The notes under the pieces were generated by a model. The model was not told where the DNA came from. It searched no databases and saw nothing but the letters and a program-made list of their open reading frames with translations. The translations under genes and the position numbers were made by a program. This document shows, in pieces, positions 7,207-13,441 of a stretch of 21,299 bases of DNA. Source of the DNA: a virus; the IMG/VR virus record IMGVR_UViG_3300027833_000246, positions 1 through 21,299 of that record; one strand, 5' to 3'. Each line of letters begins with the position of its first letter. Position 1 is the first letter of the stretch.

Positions 7207-8805
7207 ATGGGTCGCACACTTATCGGGGGTACGGCTGTAGCTACAGTCGCGCCCACACCAGCAGCAGCAGCAGGCGCAGCAGGCGCATCGGACAGTTCGG
7301 ACCCTCGCAAAGAAGGTCTGCCAATGTTTGCAACTTGGACGATGCACGACGACAACTTTCGTGGCGTCCAGTGTGCTACTTACGATAGCAACCAAATGCA
7401 GACGAATAACCCTTGGGCTTACTCTCTCCATAGTAGCCCCGGTTCTAATTACCACGGCGGGGTAATGACCGATAAGTTTTTTGGACGCGACAGCGACAGG
7501 CCATCTTGGTATCGCACGAACAGTGAGACAAGCACTAATAGCAACAGCTATATGATTGCTCGTACTCAAGAAAACTGTCACTGGCCCTCTGCACATTCGA
7601 TGAATATTGGCCCTACGGGCCAGTTCGCTTCTAATGTTATTGACAACCAGAACCACCGCATTCGAGCGCACTGTTACGCGACCACTCAGGTTCTTCCCGA
7701 AGGTGTCCGTCCTCGTATTTTCTTAGGTAGCTTCAACTCAAAAATATATAGAACACAAGCTCCAGCAGCAGGCGCACGCTATGGTGTTGGTGGGCAAGAA
7801 TTCGAGTTCTATGATGCTGAAATGACGGCAGCATTCCCTGATCTAGCCAACCGCCGTTACGGTGATAGCTACGGCATGTCTGGCTACAATGAGAAAACTG
7901 GCTACTATGTCTTGTTCACCAAGACCTCTAACGGCAATGTCGATATGTTCAAGTGGAAGATCGGTGCTGAATACCGCCTTACTGACCCGAAGGTAAATAT
8001 AAAAGAAGCCTTCCTCAACGCGACTGATTTTGAATATCGTCAGATGGACAGTGCGAGGAACCTTTCAACTGGTGAAGGCTACTATCGTGGCACTATTACT
8101 GTTGGTGACAATGGTTACTGCCGCTGGACGCGAATGCAGGAAAGCGACAGGATACAAACCCACTTGTTCCATTTGGACAGTTCGGTAGCCAGTAGTTTCA
8201 TCCACTCTAATACGCCTGACAGCACGGGTGAAAATTACGGTGCGCAGAGCAGCAACTACAGCTATTATATGAGCTTAACCACCTCGTATGGTTACGAACA
8301 AGGGCAGAGCCATATCGGCATACAGTATAATTCCACATGGGACAACAAATGGCATATGCACTTCTGTCAATACTACTATTACGGCTGTGGCCTAATGGCT
8401 TACGTTACCAGCACAGCCGACCCGCGTGTTTGCTATAGAATAGAAAGTCAAAACAGTAGCTATGGCATTTCTCCTATTGCATCGGGTACAACTGGTTTTA
8501 TCCTTAGTAGGTCTCAAAACTCTGACGGTCAAAACCATTACTGGCATAACTTCAATATGTTAGGTGCGGCGACGACATATGAGCAGATCGCGGCTAATAC
8601 CACTGCTGGTATGACTTACCCCAGAGGCAAGCTATTCACCTACACCAATGTTAATCTTACGGGGAATTACCAAACCATCCCCCAAACTGACCAAGGCGGT
8701 TTAGTTCCGTCTCACGGCTATCACTCCACCAACTACCCTGCGATGTTGAACGTAAACTGGTGGCCCACTAAAGACGGCATCATGCAATACCCAGGAGAAT
8801 ACTAA
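7207..8805 (+). CDS. Probable virion surface/tail protein, Tyr- and Asn-rich
   Basis: A 532-residue protein with a GAGGAG site 7 bases before ATG 7207. The N-terminal 30 residues are a Gly/Ala/Pro linker (ATVAPTPAAAAGAAGA) encoded by GCA-rich repeats near 7258-7290. The rest is rich in Tyr, Asn, Ser, His and Trp (for example YYYYGCGLMAY and NSNSYMIART), a composition seen in receptor-binding beta-structured proteins. No enzyme motif and no signal peptide are visible. It lies between the cupredoxin-bearing protein and a small acidic gene that starts on its stop codon, so it probably belongs to the same adhesin module. I do not recognise a specific family. Confidence 0.8.
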   Translation: MGRTLIGGTAVATVAPTPAAAAGAAGASDSSDPRKEGLPMFATWTMHDDNFRGVQCATYDSNQMQTNNPWAYSLHSSPGSNYHGGVMTDKFFGRDSDRPSWYRTNSETSTNSNSYMIARTQENCHWPSAHSMNIGPTGQFASNVIDNQNHRIRAHCYATTQVLPEGVRPRIFLGSFNSKIYRTQAPAAGARYGVGGQEFEFYDAEMTAAFPDLANRRYGDSYGMSGYNEKTGYYVLFTKTSNGNVDMFKWKIGAEYRLTDPKVNIKEAFLNATDFEYRQMDSARNLSTGEGYYRGTITVGDNGYCRWTRMQESDRIQTHLFHLDSSVASSFIHSNTPDSTGENYGAQSSNYSYYMSLTTSYGYEQGQSHIGIQYNSTWDNKWHMHFCQYYYYGCGLMAYVTSTADPRVCYRIESQNSSYGISPIASGTTGFILSRSQNSDGQNHYWHNFNMLGAATTYEQIAANTTAGMTYPRGKLFTYTNVNLTGNYQTIPQTDQGGLVPSHGYHSTNYPAMLNVNWWPTKDGIMQYPGEY

Positions 8806-9071
8806 TGACTAGATACGCGATGGTATGGACCGAGGAAAATAAAATCACCCTGATCGGTGACGATATTGAGGCTATGGATGGTCATACTCTCTTGGAGTTA
8901 CCAGCCGACTTAGAGCCTTGGCGTTTTTCGGTGGATGATGACGGTGATCTTGTAATCGCCTATGAGGGAGAGGACACCGAAACAGCCCTTGCCAGCCTTA
9001 AAGCCGATCAGGCGGCGTCTAAAGCCGTCAATGAAGCCGCAGCCGCCGAAGGTAGGATTGATGGCGACTAA
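8805..9071 (+). CDS. Small acidic protein, possible fibre-assembly partner
   Basis: An 88-residue protein starting on the last base of the preceding stop (TAATG). The first 60 residues are acidic and probably beta-rich (MVWTEENKITLIGDDIE, WRFSVDDDGDLVIAYEGEDTE). The last 25 are Ala-rich and helical. A small acidic gene directly after a large tail gene is the usual place for a tail-fibre chaperone, but I see no sequence match to the known chaperone families. It overlaps the next basic gene by 11 bases. Confidence 0.8.
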   Translation: MTRYAMVWTEENKITLIGDDIEAMDGHTLLELPADLEPWRFSVDDDGDLVIAYEGEDTETALASLKADQAASKAVNEAAAAEGRIDGD

Positions 9072-9321
9072 GCGCGTCAACAAAAAGTCTATGCCGTGCA
9101 ACAAGCCTCGCCGTGCGGCGGCGGGGTCTAGCAAAAAGTCTGTTGTGAAGGCGTGTTCTGGCGGCAAGGAAAAGATCATTCGTTTTGGTGACAAGAAAAT
9201 GTCCATCAAGAAAGGCACCCCTGCCCGTAAAAAGTCTTACTGCGCAAGGTCGGGCGGGATCAAAGGTACTAGCAACAAGTTGAGTGCAAACTACTGGTCA
9301 CGAAGAGCGTGGGACTGTTGA
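9061..9321 (+). CDS. Lys/Arg-rich small protein with KACSGGKEKIIRFGDKK motif
   Basis: An 86-residue, strongly basic protein. I start it at ATG 9061, inside the end of the previous gene, because the sequence from there (MATKRVNKKSMPCNKPRR) agrees with a small-protein type I recall from marine phages and algal viruses: CNKPRR, then VVKACxGGKEKIIRFG, then PARKKSYCAR, then ending SANYWSRRAW. Upstream in-frame starts, such as 8962, would overlap the previous gene heavily. Three Cys and an aromatic C-terminus are notable. It could bind nucleic acid or the virion, but the function is unknown to me. The stop TGA is followed one base later by the next ATG. Confidence 0.85.
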   Translation: MATKRVNKKSMPCNKPRRAAAGSSKKSVVKACSGGKEKIIRFGDKKMSIKKGTPARKKSYCARSGGIKGTSNKLSANYWSRRAWDC

Positions 9322-9322
9322 A

Positions 9323-9595
9323 ATGGGCGACCTCAAAGTACCCCTCGCCTTGGTTCTTGCAATGGCGGCACAGCTTGTCGGTGGTGTTTGGTGGATCAGT
9401 GAACAGGCCCATAGGATCGGACAACTTGAGGTTCAAGTTTCGTCTATGAATGCAGACATCGGCCAACTGACTTTAAACACTAACAGTCTGATAACCTTTG
9501 CTACTTTCACTGAAAACAGATGGGCAGAGGCGTACACAGACGACATGACTTATGTACGGTTATTTGGAAGTAAAGACCCAAGGGGGGCGCAATGA
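9323..9595 (+). CDS. Single-helix membrane protein, holin- or spanin-like
   Basis: A 90-residue protein with one strong hydrophobic segment at residues 5-24 (VPLALVLAMAAQLVGGVWWI). A helix with coiled-coil-like spacing follows (ISEQAHRIGQLEVQVSSMN), then a polar tail. I start it at ATG 9323, which follows the previous stop by one base; the in-frame ATG at 9284 would bury the start in the upstream gene. One membrane helix plus a soluble coiled coil fits small holins, inner-membrane spanins or a virion membrane anchor. No lysin gene is seen nearby, so the lysis role is only a guess. Its stop overlaps the next start (ATGA). Confidence 0.8.
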   Translation: MGDLKVPLALVLAMAAQLVGGVWWISEQAHRIGQLEVQVSSMNADIGQLTLNTNSLITFATFTENRWAEAYTDDMTYVRLFGSKDPRGAQ

Positions 9596-9723
9596 GTTTA
9601 TACAAGAACATGAATGCTCGCAAGAAGGCTGGAACCAGCCGAACTAAAGCGAAGTCAACCGTTTCCCCGAAAGCCTACAAGAATATGCAAAAGGGCTTTC
9701 CCAAAAAAAAGGTGAAAAAGTAA
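9592..9723 (+). CDS. Lys-rich mini-protein (43 aa), MSLYKNMNARKKAG type
   Basis: A 43-residue basic protein, starting MSLYKNMNARKKAGTSR and ending PKKKVKK. It is joined on both sides by overlaps: ATGA with the membrane-protein gene and TAATG with the next mini-gene. This tight coupling, plus an N-terminus that I recall as a recurring marine-phage small protein (SLY-N-NARKKAG), supports it as real despite its size. About a third of residues are Lys or Arg. The role is unknown; nucleic-acid binding or capsid interior binding is possible. Confidence 0.75.
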   Translation: MSLYKNMNARKKAGTSRTKAKSTVSPKAYKNMQKGFPKKKVKK

Positions 9724-9833
9724 TGCCGACAGTTGGAAAAAAGAAATTCCCGTACACCAAGGCCGGAAAGATCGCAGCCAAAAAGGCTGCTGTTAAGACG
9801 GGTAAGCCTGTCAAGAAAAAGAAGGGATATTAG
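9723..9833 (+). CDS. Lys-rich mini-protein (36 aa), VGKKKFPYTKAGK type
   Basis: A 36-residue, very basic protein beginning MPTVGKKKFPYTKAGKIAAK and ending VKKKKGY. It starts on the last base of the preceding stop (TAATG). The GKKxFPYTxxGK pattern is one I recall from other small phage proteins, which supports coding. The function is unknown. It is probably co-translated with its neighbours. Confidence 0.75.
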   Translation: MPTVGKKKFPYTKAGKIAAKKAAVKTGKPVKKKKGY

Positions 9834-9834
9834 C

Positions 9835-9906
9835 ATGGCTAAGTCTCCCTTGAAAAAGAAAGGTTGCTCAACCGTTATGGCGGGAAAGCCCATTCTAAGA
9901 AAGTAG
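9835..9906 (+). CDS. Lys-rich micro-protein (23 aa), tentative
   Basis: An ATG one base after the preceding stop opens a 23-codon frame (MAKSPLKKKGCSTVMAGKPI and three more residues). It continues the run of coupled Lys-rich mini-genes, and its composition matches them (6 Lys and 1 Arg in 23). On length alone it would not be called. Position and composition are the only support. Confidence 0.45.
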   Translation: MAKSPLKKKGCSTVMAGKPILRK

Positions 9907-9918
9907 AACACCCTCACC

Positions 9919-10194
9919 ATGAAGATTAAAAATCAAATTAAAACCCTAATCGCCCTAAACGAAAGCAGCGGTTGGTCTACGCTTAACGAAGTTATGAAAG
10001 AGGAAGTCCTCCAATTAGCTTTGAATATGGCTCGCTCCAAAGAGATGTCTCAGCAAGAGATGGATTTTCACAGGGGCGCAATATGGGCGGCGGAGCAAAT
10101 GCTCAACTTACCCTCTCGGCTCATCCTCAAACTAGAGGGTGAGCTTTCATTCGAAGAAGCACCGTCCCGCCAAGGCCGGACAGAAGGAGAATAA
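9919..10194 (+). CDS. Small helical protein upstream of scaffold, unknown
   Basis: A 91-residue protein, mostly helical, with a QEMDFHRGAIWAAEQMLNLP segment near residues 46-65 and an acidic end. The HRGAIWAAEQML pattern is reminiscent of small proteins found beside scaffold genes of other phages, but I cannot name a family. The ribosome site before ATG 9919 is weak. Its stop TAA is one base before the scaffold start, and the scaffold ribosome site (AGGAG) lies inside its last codons, so the two are probably translated together. Confidence 0.8.
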   Translation: MKIKNQIKTLIALNESSGWSTLNEVMKEEVLQLALNMARSKEMSQQEMDFHRGAIWAAEQMLNLPSRLILKLEGELSFEEAPSRQGRTEGE

Positions 10195-10195
10195 C

Positions 10196-11197
10196 ATGGA
10201 AGATCAATTAGCACGCATGGCAGCGAAACAACTAGGCGGGCCAGCGCCAGCTCCCGCAGCTCCAGCTAAACCAGCCGAGGCACCCACCACAGTACAGGAA
10301 GCCGCAGAGCAAAAAGGCTCACCTAAAACTGAAGGCGACCGCGTACAGCAAGACCCGCTTGTTTACAAAGTTAAGATGGGCGATGAGGAACGTGCCTTAA
10401 CACCAGAACAAATTTCATCGACGTTCTCTCGCTACAAAGACTTGAACTATCGCAATGCCCAAATGAAGCCTATCAACAGCATTGCTGAAAAGCTGATGGA
10501 AACATCTGGCGGAAGCCCTGAGCAAATTGCCAAGCTGATGCAAGCATCCTTGGCGGCGTTTACTAAGAGCCCTCAGATGGGGCAGAACCGCCCAGCGCAA
10601 CAAGGCGTAGCTAACCCACAGCAACCTAGCCCCGGTGCTATGCAGCCGGACATCGAAGGCGAGTTTGCCAAGTACGAAGATGACAACGCGATCTCTTTAC
10701 CTCCGGGTTATCGTGAGGGCATGGATCGCATTCAGCGCATGGAGCAACAACTTCAGCAGCAAATGGGCGCAATGAACCAAATCTTACAGCGTAGCCAACA
10801 AGGTGCGCAGCAAGGAATGAATGCAGCTCAAGGCGCACAGACTGATCGCAATACTGCCATCAAGCAAACCATTGCTAACAACCTTGACCGAGCGCAGCAA
10901 CAAGCCGGACTTCCTGATGAGGAGGGTAAGAACTTCATGAGTTACGCCGGAGAGCGCGGCTACACCATTGAAGATTTTGCGGATGCGTCTCTTGCGTCTA
11001 AAGTAATTAACGACTTCAAGAACGAGCGCAACACTCCAGAGTTTGCTCGCTTGCAGGAAATGGCGTCTCGCCGAGAAGCCTTCCTTAAAAACCAATCGGG
11101 CGGTCCCACCTCTTCTGCGGGGTCTCTCGGCGGTGACGACACTCTCACTCGCTTGGGAGCTCAGGCGTTATCTAAGAACATAGCGGGCGTTCGTTAA
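10196..11197 (+). CDS. Scaffold/capsid assembly protein
   Basis: A 333-residue, highly charged, Gln-rich, helical protein directly before the major capsid gene. Residues 15-40 are an Ala/Pro linker. Residues 55-100 (VYKVKMGDEERALTPEQ, RYKDLNYRNAQM) are a conserved-looking helical region typical of scaffold proteins of short-tailed marine phages. Residues 173-205 form a Gln-rich coiled coil (MDRIQRMEQQLQQQMGAM). The C-terminus carries basic residues that could contact the shell. I chose ATG 10196, preceded by AGGAG; an upstream in-frame ATG at 10139 lies inside the previous gene. A scaffold templates the prohead and is then lost or cleaved. Confidence 0.85.
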   Translation: MEDQLARMAAKQLGGPAPAPAAPAKPAEAPTTVQEAAEQKGSPKTEGDRVQQDPLVYKVKMGDEERALTPEQISSTFSRYKDLNYRNAQMKPINSIAEKLMETSGGSPEQIAKLMQASLAAFTKSPQMGQNRPAQQGVANPQQPSPGAMQPDIEGEFAKYEDDNAISLPPGYREGMDRIQRMEQQLQQQMGAMNQILQRSQQGAQQGMNAAQGAQTDRNTAIKQTIANNLDRAQQQAGLPDEEGKNFMSYAGERGYTIEDFADASLASKVINDFKNERNTPEFARLQEMASRREAFLKNQSGGPTSSAGSLGGDDTLTRLGAQALSKNIAGVR

Positions 11198-11203
11198 AAA
11201 AAC

Positions 11204-11248
11204 TGCACGAGGGACGACCACAAAGTCACCCTCGTGCATATTTGTTTT
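11204..11248 (+). terminator. Hairpin terminator between scaffold and capsid genes
   Basis: A perfect 10-bp inverted repeat, TGCACGAGGG at 11204-11213 and CCCTCGTGCA at 11229-11238, encloses a 15-base loop that can form a further GAC/GTC pair. It is followed by the T-rich TATTTGTTTT. The T-tract is interrupted, so termination may be partial, which would alter capsid versus scaffold transcript levels. An A6-7 run just upstream (11196-11202) is compatible with some bidirectional activity. Confidence 0.7.
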
Positions 11249-11371
11249 ACACGGTGAGCGCTACGGCCCTCTTAGCCGGGTAAACATGGGACTAAGGATA
11301 CGGCTGCGTGACAATCCGAGCCGAAATCTGATGGCCCTCGCAAATGAAACTATAGCTGAAAGGATATACCC
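11249..11371 (+). promoter_or_regulatory. Structured leader of the major capsid gene
   Basis: There are 123 bases without a credible gene between the terminator and the capsid ATG. I see a small hairpin CGGC/GCCG (11264-11267 with 11275-11278). I also see a possible H-type pseudoknot made of GGAT 11296-11299 with ATCC 11314-11317 and CGGCT 11301-11305 with AGCCG 11319-11323. The heptamer GGCCCTC occurs at 11265 and 11333. A ribosome site (AAAGGA) lies just before the start. No clean sigma-70 promoter is visible. A promoter for a phage-specific polymerase or a translational control element is possible. Confidence 0.4.
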
Positions 11372-12541
11372 ATGGCTGGTATTCAAGGCTTGCGGGGCAC
11401 AGGTACGTTCGACGTAGACTTCCGCCCTAAAAATTATCGGGAGCTTTTTACGCTCTTGGAACCAAACGGCAATGCACCCCTCAACGCATTGTTGTCAATG
11501 ACTTCTTCTGAAGCCACTGACGATCCCGAGTACAAAAACTTTCGCGACGAACTTCCTGAGCGTAAGTTGACCGTAGACGGTGCGGTAGCTTCGGCTTCTA
11601 CAGCTACGATCACTACGGACGCTGGCAATGACAATATGTTCGCTGTTGCTGGTACTATCTTGGTAAACTCTGCAACTGGCGAAGTAATGCGAGTTACTGC
11701 TGACAGTACGGCCACTGGCTTGACTGTTGAGCGTAACATTGGCGGCACAAGCCACACTATCGCAGACGGCGCCGCTCTCTTCATCTCAGGTTCAGCCTTT
11801 GAAGAAGGGGCATCTAGCCCAACTGGCGTCAGCTTCGACGCGACAGTAGCAACGAATTATACACAAATTTTCCGCACCGCATTTAAGGTGACAGAAACTT
11901 TGCGTGCAACTAACTTGCGCACTGGCGACAAAGAAGACGAGATGGCTACAAAGGCACTCAAGCTCCACATGCAAGACATTGAACGCTCAATGTTTTTCGG
12001 TAAGAAGCATGAGAGCAACGGTTCGTCGGCACAGCCACGTCGATTTACTGGCGGCTTGACTAACGCTATCTCAAACGTACTGGATCGCTCTACTGCTTCT
12101 GGCGTTATGACTGAGGATCAGTTTGACCGCGCATTGATTGAAGACATCTTTGCATTCGGTTCCAAACAGAAAATCATGTTCTGTGGCGCTAAGGTTGCTG
12201 GTCACTTGCAGAAGTTCGGCAAGGACCGTTGGGCACCGACTGTCGTAGAAGGGGCTTACGGGGTCAATCTTACCTCTTATAACACCTTCGCGGGTGATTT
12301 GATGGTGCACCTGCACCCTCAGTTCCGTCAGGTTCCGGGCATGGAGAATGCGGCGATTATCATCGACTTCCCATACCTCAAGTACCGCTACCTCGACGGT
12401 CGCGACACGTCTCTACTGCGTGATCGCCAGAGCGCTGATGAGGATGCAGTCAAGCACGAGTTCCTGACCGAGTGTGGTTTGGAAATGTTGCAAGACAAAA
12501 CTCACGCCTACATCAAAAACTGGAACGACATCGCTGCCTAA
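11372..12541 (+). CDS. Major capsid protein (SU10/DUF5309-like, HK97 fold)
   Basis: This 389-residue protein is the main shell subunit. The N-terminal arm (1-60) is followed by a beta-rich inserted module at about 68-145 (ATITTDAGN, GEVMRVTAD, GLTVERNIGGTS), as in capsid proteins of the SU10/DUF5309 type. The HK97-like core begins around 150. The helix KALKLHMQDIERSMFFGKKH at about 194-213 corresponds to the spine helix segment that is well conserved in this family. The C-terminal part is a beta/alpha P- and A-domain. It has its own leader with AAAGGA before the ATG and is closed by a strong terminator, consistent with high, separately controlled expression. Confidence 0.9.
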   Translation: MAGIQGLRGTGTFDVDFRPKNYRELFTLLEPNGNAPLNALLSMTSSEATDDPEYKNFRDELPERKLTVDGAVASASTATITTDAGNDNMFAVAGTILVNSATGEVMRVTADSTATGLTVERNIGGTSHTIADGAALFISGSAFEEGASSPTGVSFDATVATNYTQIFRTAFKVTETLRATNLRTGDKEDEMATKALKLHMQDIERSMFFGKKHESNGSSAQPRRFTGGLTNAISNVLDRSTASGVMTEDQFDRALIEDIFAFGSKQKIMFCGAKVAGHLQKFGKDRWAPTVVEGAYGVNLTSYNTFAGDLMVHLHPQFRQVPGMENAAIIIDFPYLKYRYLDGRDTSLLRDRQSADEDAVKHEFLTECGLEMLQDKTHAYIKNWNDIAA

Positions 12542-12561
12542 GCGATAATCCAGACGGTGTT

Positions 12562-12590
12562 AAGGGGGCTGCTTCGGTGGCCCCTTTTTT
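12562..12590 (+). terminator. Strong intrinsic terminator after the capsid gene
   Basis: An 11-bp stem (12562-12572 with 12577-12587, including a few G-U pairs) closes on the very stable C(UUCG)G tetraloop and runs directly into six T residues. It lies 21 bases after the capsid stop. This is a textbook Rho-independent terminator. Confidence 0.93.
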
Positions 12591-12653
12591 CATGTGGGAC
12601 GACAGTAAAGCTCTTTCCGACCATAAATAGTTAGAACCACTCAGGAGACTTCA

Positions 12654-13013
12654 ATGGCACGCAAACGCGCACGCACAACTACGGGTCACTACCAAGCAGA
12701 TGATCCATCAACGCCAGATGTAAACGAGGCATTTGAACAGGAAGAGGCTCCCAAAGAACCTTCTCCTCGCACAAAGGCTCGCCAGAAGAAGGCTCCGAAA
12801 AACGAAAACAAATCTCAATTCGTTTTCTACGTTTCCTCCGAGCCTGAGAACGGAGCGTTTGACCTACGGATTACAGACGATGTTCGTGTCTCTGGTCGCT
12901 GGGACGCAGAACGCTCTTACGTTCACTGGCGTATTCCGCGTGACGTATCGGAGCTTGCGAAGCTGCACCACCATATTTGGTCGGGCCGTATCATTTGTTG
13001 TGAGGACGAATAA
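12654..13013 (+). CDS. Head-region protein with DDPSTPDVNEAF N-terminus, unknown
   Basis: A 119-residue protein with AGGAG before ATG 12654. Residues 1-60 are basic and disordered-looking, with QADDPSTPDVNEAF near residues 14-27. I recall this pattern from many marine phage proteins encoded after the capsid gene. Residues 65-119 form a compact acidic domain with FDLRITDDVRVSGRWD and a His-rich KLHHHIWSGRIICCEDE end containing a Cys pair. The position between capsid and adaptor suggests a capsid decoration or head-completion role. No function is established from the sequence. It overlaps the next gene by one base (TAATG). Confidence 0.88.
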   Translation: MARKRARTTTGHYQADDPSTPDVNEAFEQEEAPKEPSPRTKARQKKAPKNENKSQFVFYVSSEPENGAFDLRITDDVRVSGRWDAERSYVHWRIPRDVSELAKLHHHIWSGRIICCEDE

Positions 13014-13441
13014 TGGTTGAGAAGAGCGTACAAAAACCTTTCGCAGCGGGCCTAGAGAAATTTAGCCCGCTTGAAGACTTAGTGCGCTCGGCTCTTGTTC
13101 GGGCTGGCAACTTCTCGCCATCTCGCGTTGACGGCGAAGTCATGATGATGATGATAGAGCTCGCTAACCGCGTGGTCGAAGATATTCGGAAGCACCCATA
13201 TCATGATGGGTCAGACATAGACTACTACAACGACCCAACCGAGTTTCGCAAAATTCCCGACATGATTATGATTGACGGTCTTACTTCTCACTACTTGATC
13301 CAACAGGGATCAGAGAAGGCCATCATGTTCTTGCAGATGTATCAGGCTACAATGACTGACACCCTGCTTACAAGAATGGATGGGAACAAGCGTTATTTCG
13401 CTAAGGTCATGGATGGCGGAAGTAACTCAAGGTATAACTGA
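13013..13441 (+). CDS. Probable head-tail adaptor protein
   Basis: A 142-residue, mainly helical protein with a Met run (EVMMMMIELANRVVEDIRKHP) and a GLTSHYLIQQGSEKAIMFLQMYQ helix near residues 90-112. Its size, helical content and place directly before the tail nozzle match head-to-tail adaptor proteins of short-tailed phages (the P22 gp4 or T7 gp11 role), which form a ring under the portal. I assign it by position and fold-like features, not by a signature motif. It overlaps the nozzle gene by one base (TGATG). Confidence 0.65.
   Translation: MVEKSVQKPFAAGLEKFSPLEDLVRSALVRAGNFSPSRVDGEVMMMMIELANRVVEDIRKHPYHDGSDIDYYNDPTEFRKIPDMIMIDGLTSHYLIQQGSEKAIMFLQMYQATMTDTLLTRMDGNKRYFAKVMDGGSNSRYN

Noticed and set aside
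7150-7671. 173-codon open frame on the minus strand
   Set aside because: It overlaps two well-supported + strand genes and has a composition expected of an antisense shadow, with no ribosome site.
8962-9060. Upstream start for the 86-aa basic protein
   Set aside because: It would overlap most of the 88-aa acidic gene and precede the sequence that looks family-like from MATKRV onward.
11249-11371. tRNA or known riboswitch in the capsid leader
   Set aside because: No cloverleaf, T-loop GGTTCRANYCC or recognised riboswitch core could be found.
11286-11417. 43-codon ATG frame crossing the capsid start
   Set aside because: No ribosome site, out of frame with the capsid gene and it runs into its N-terminus.
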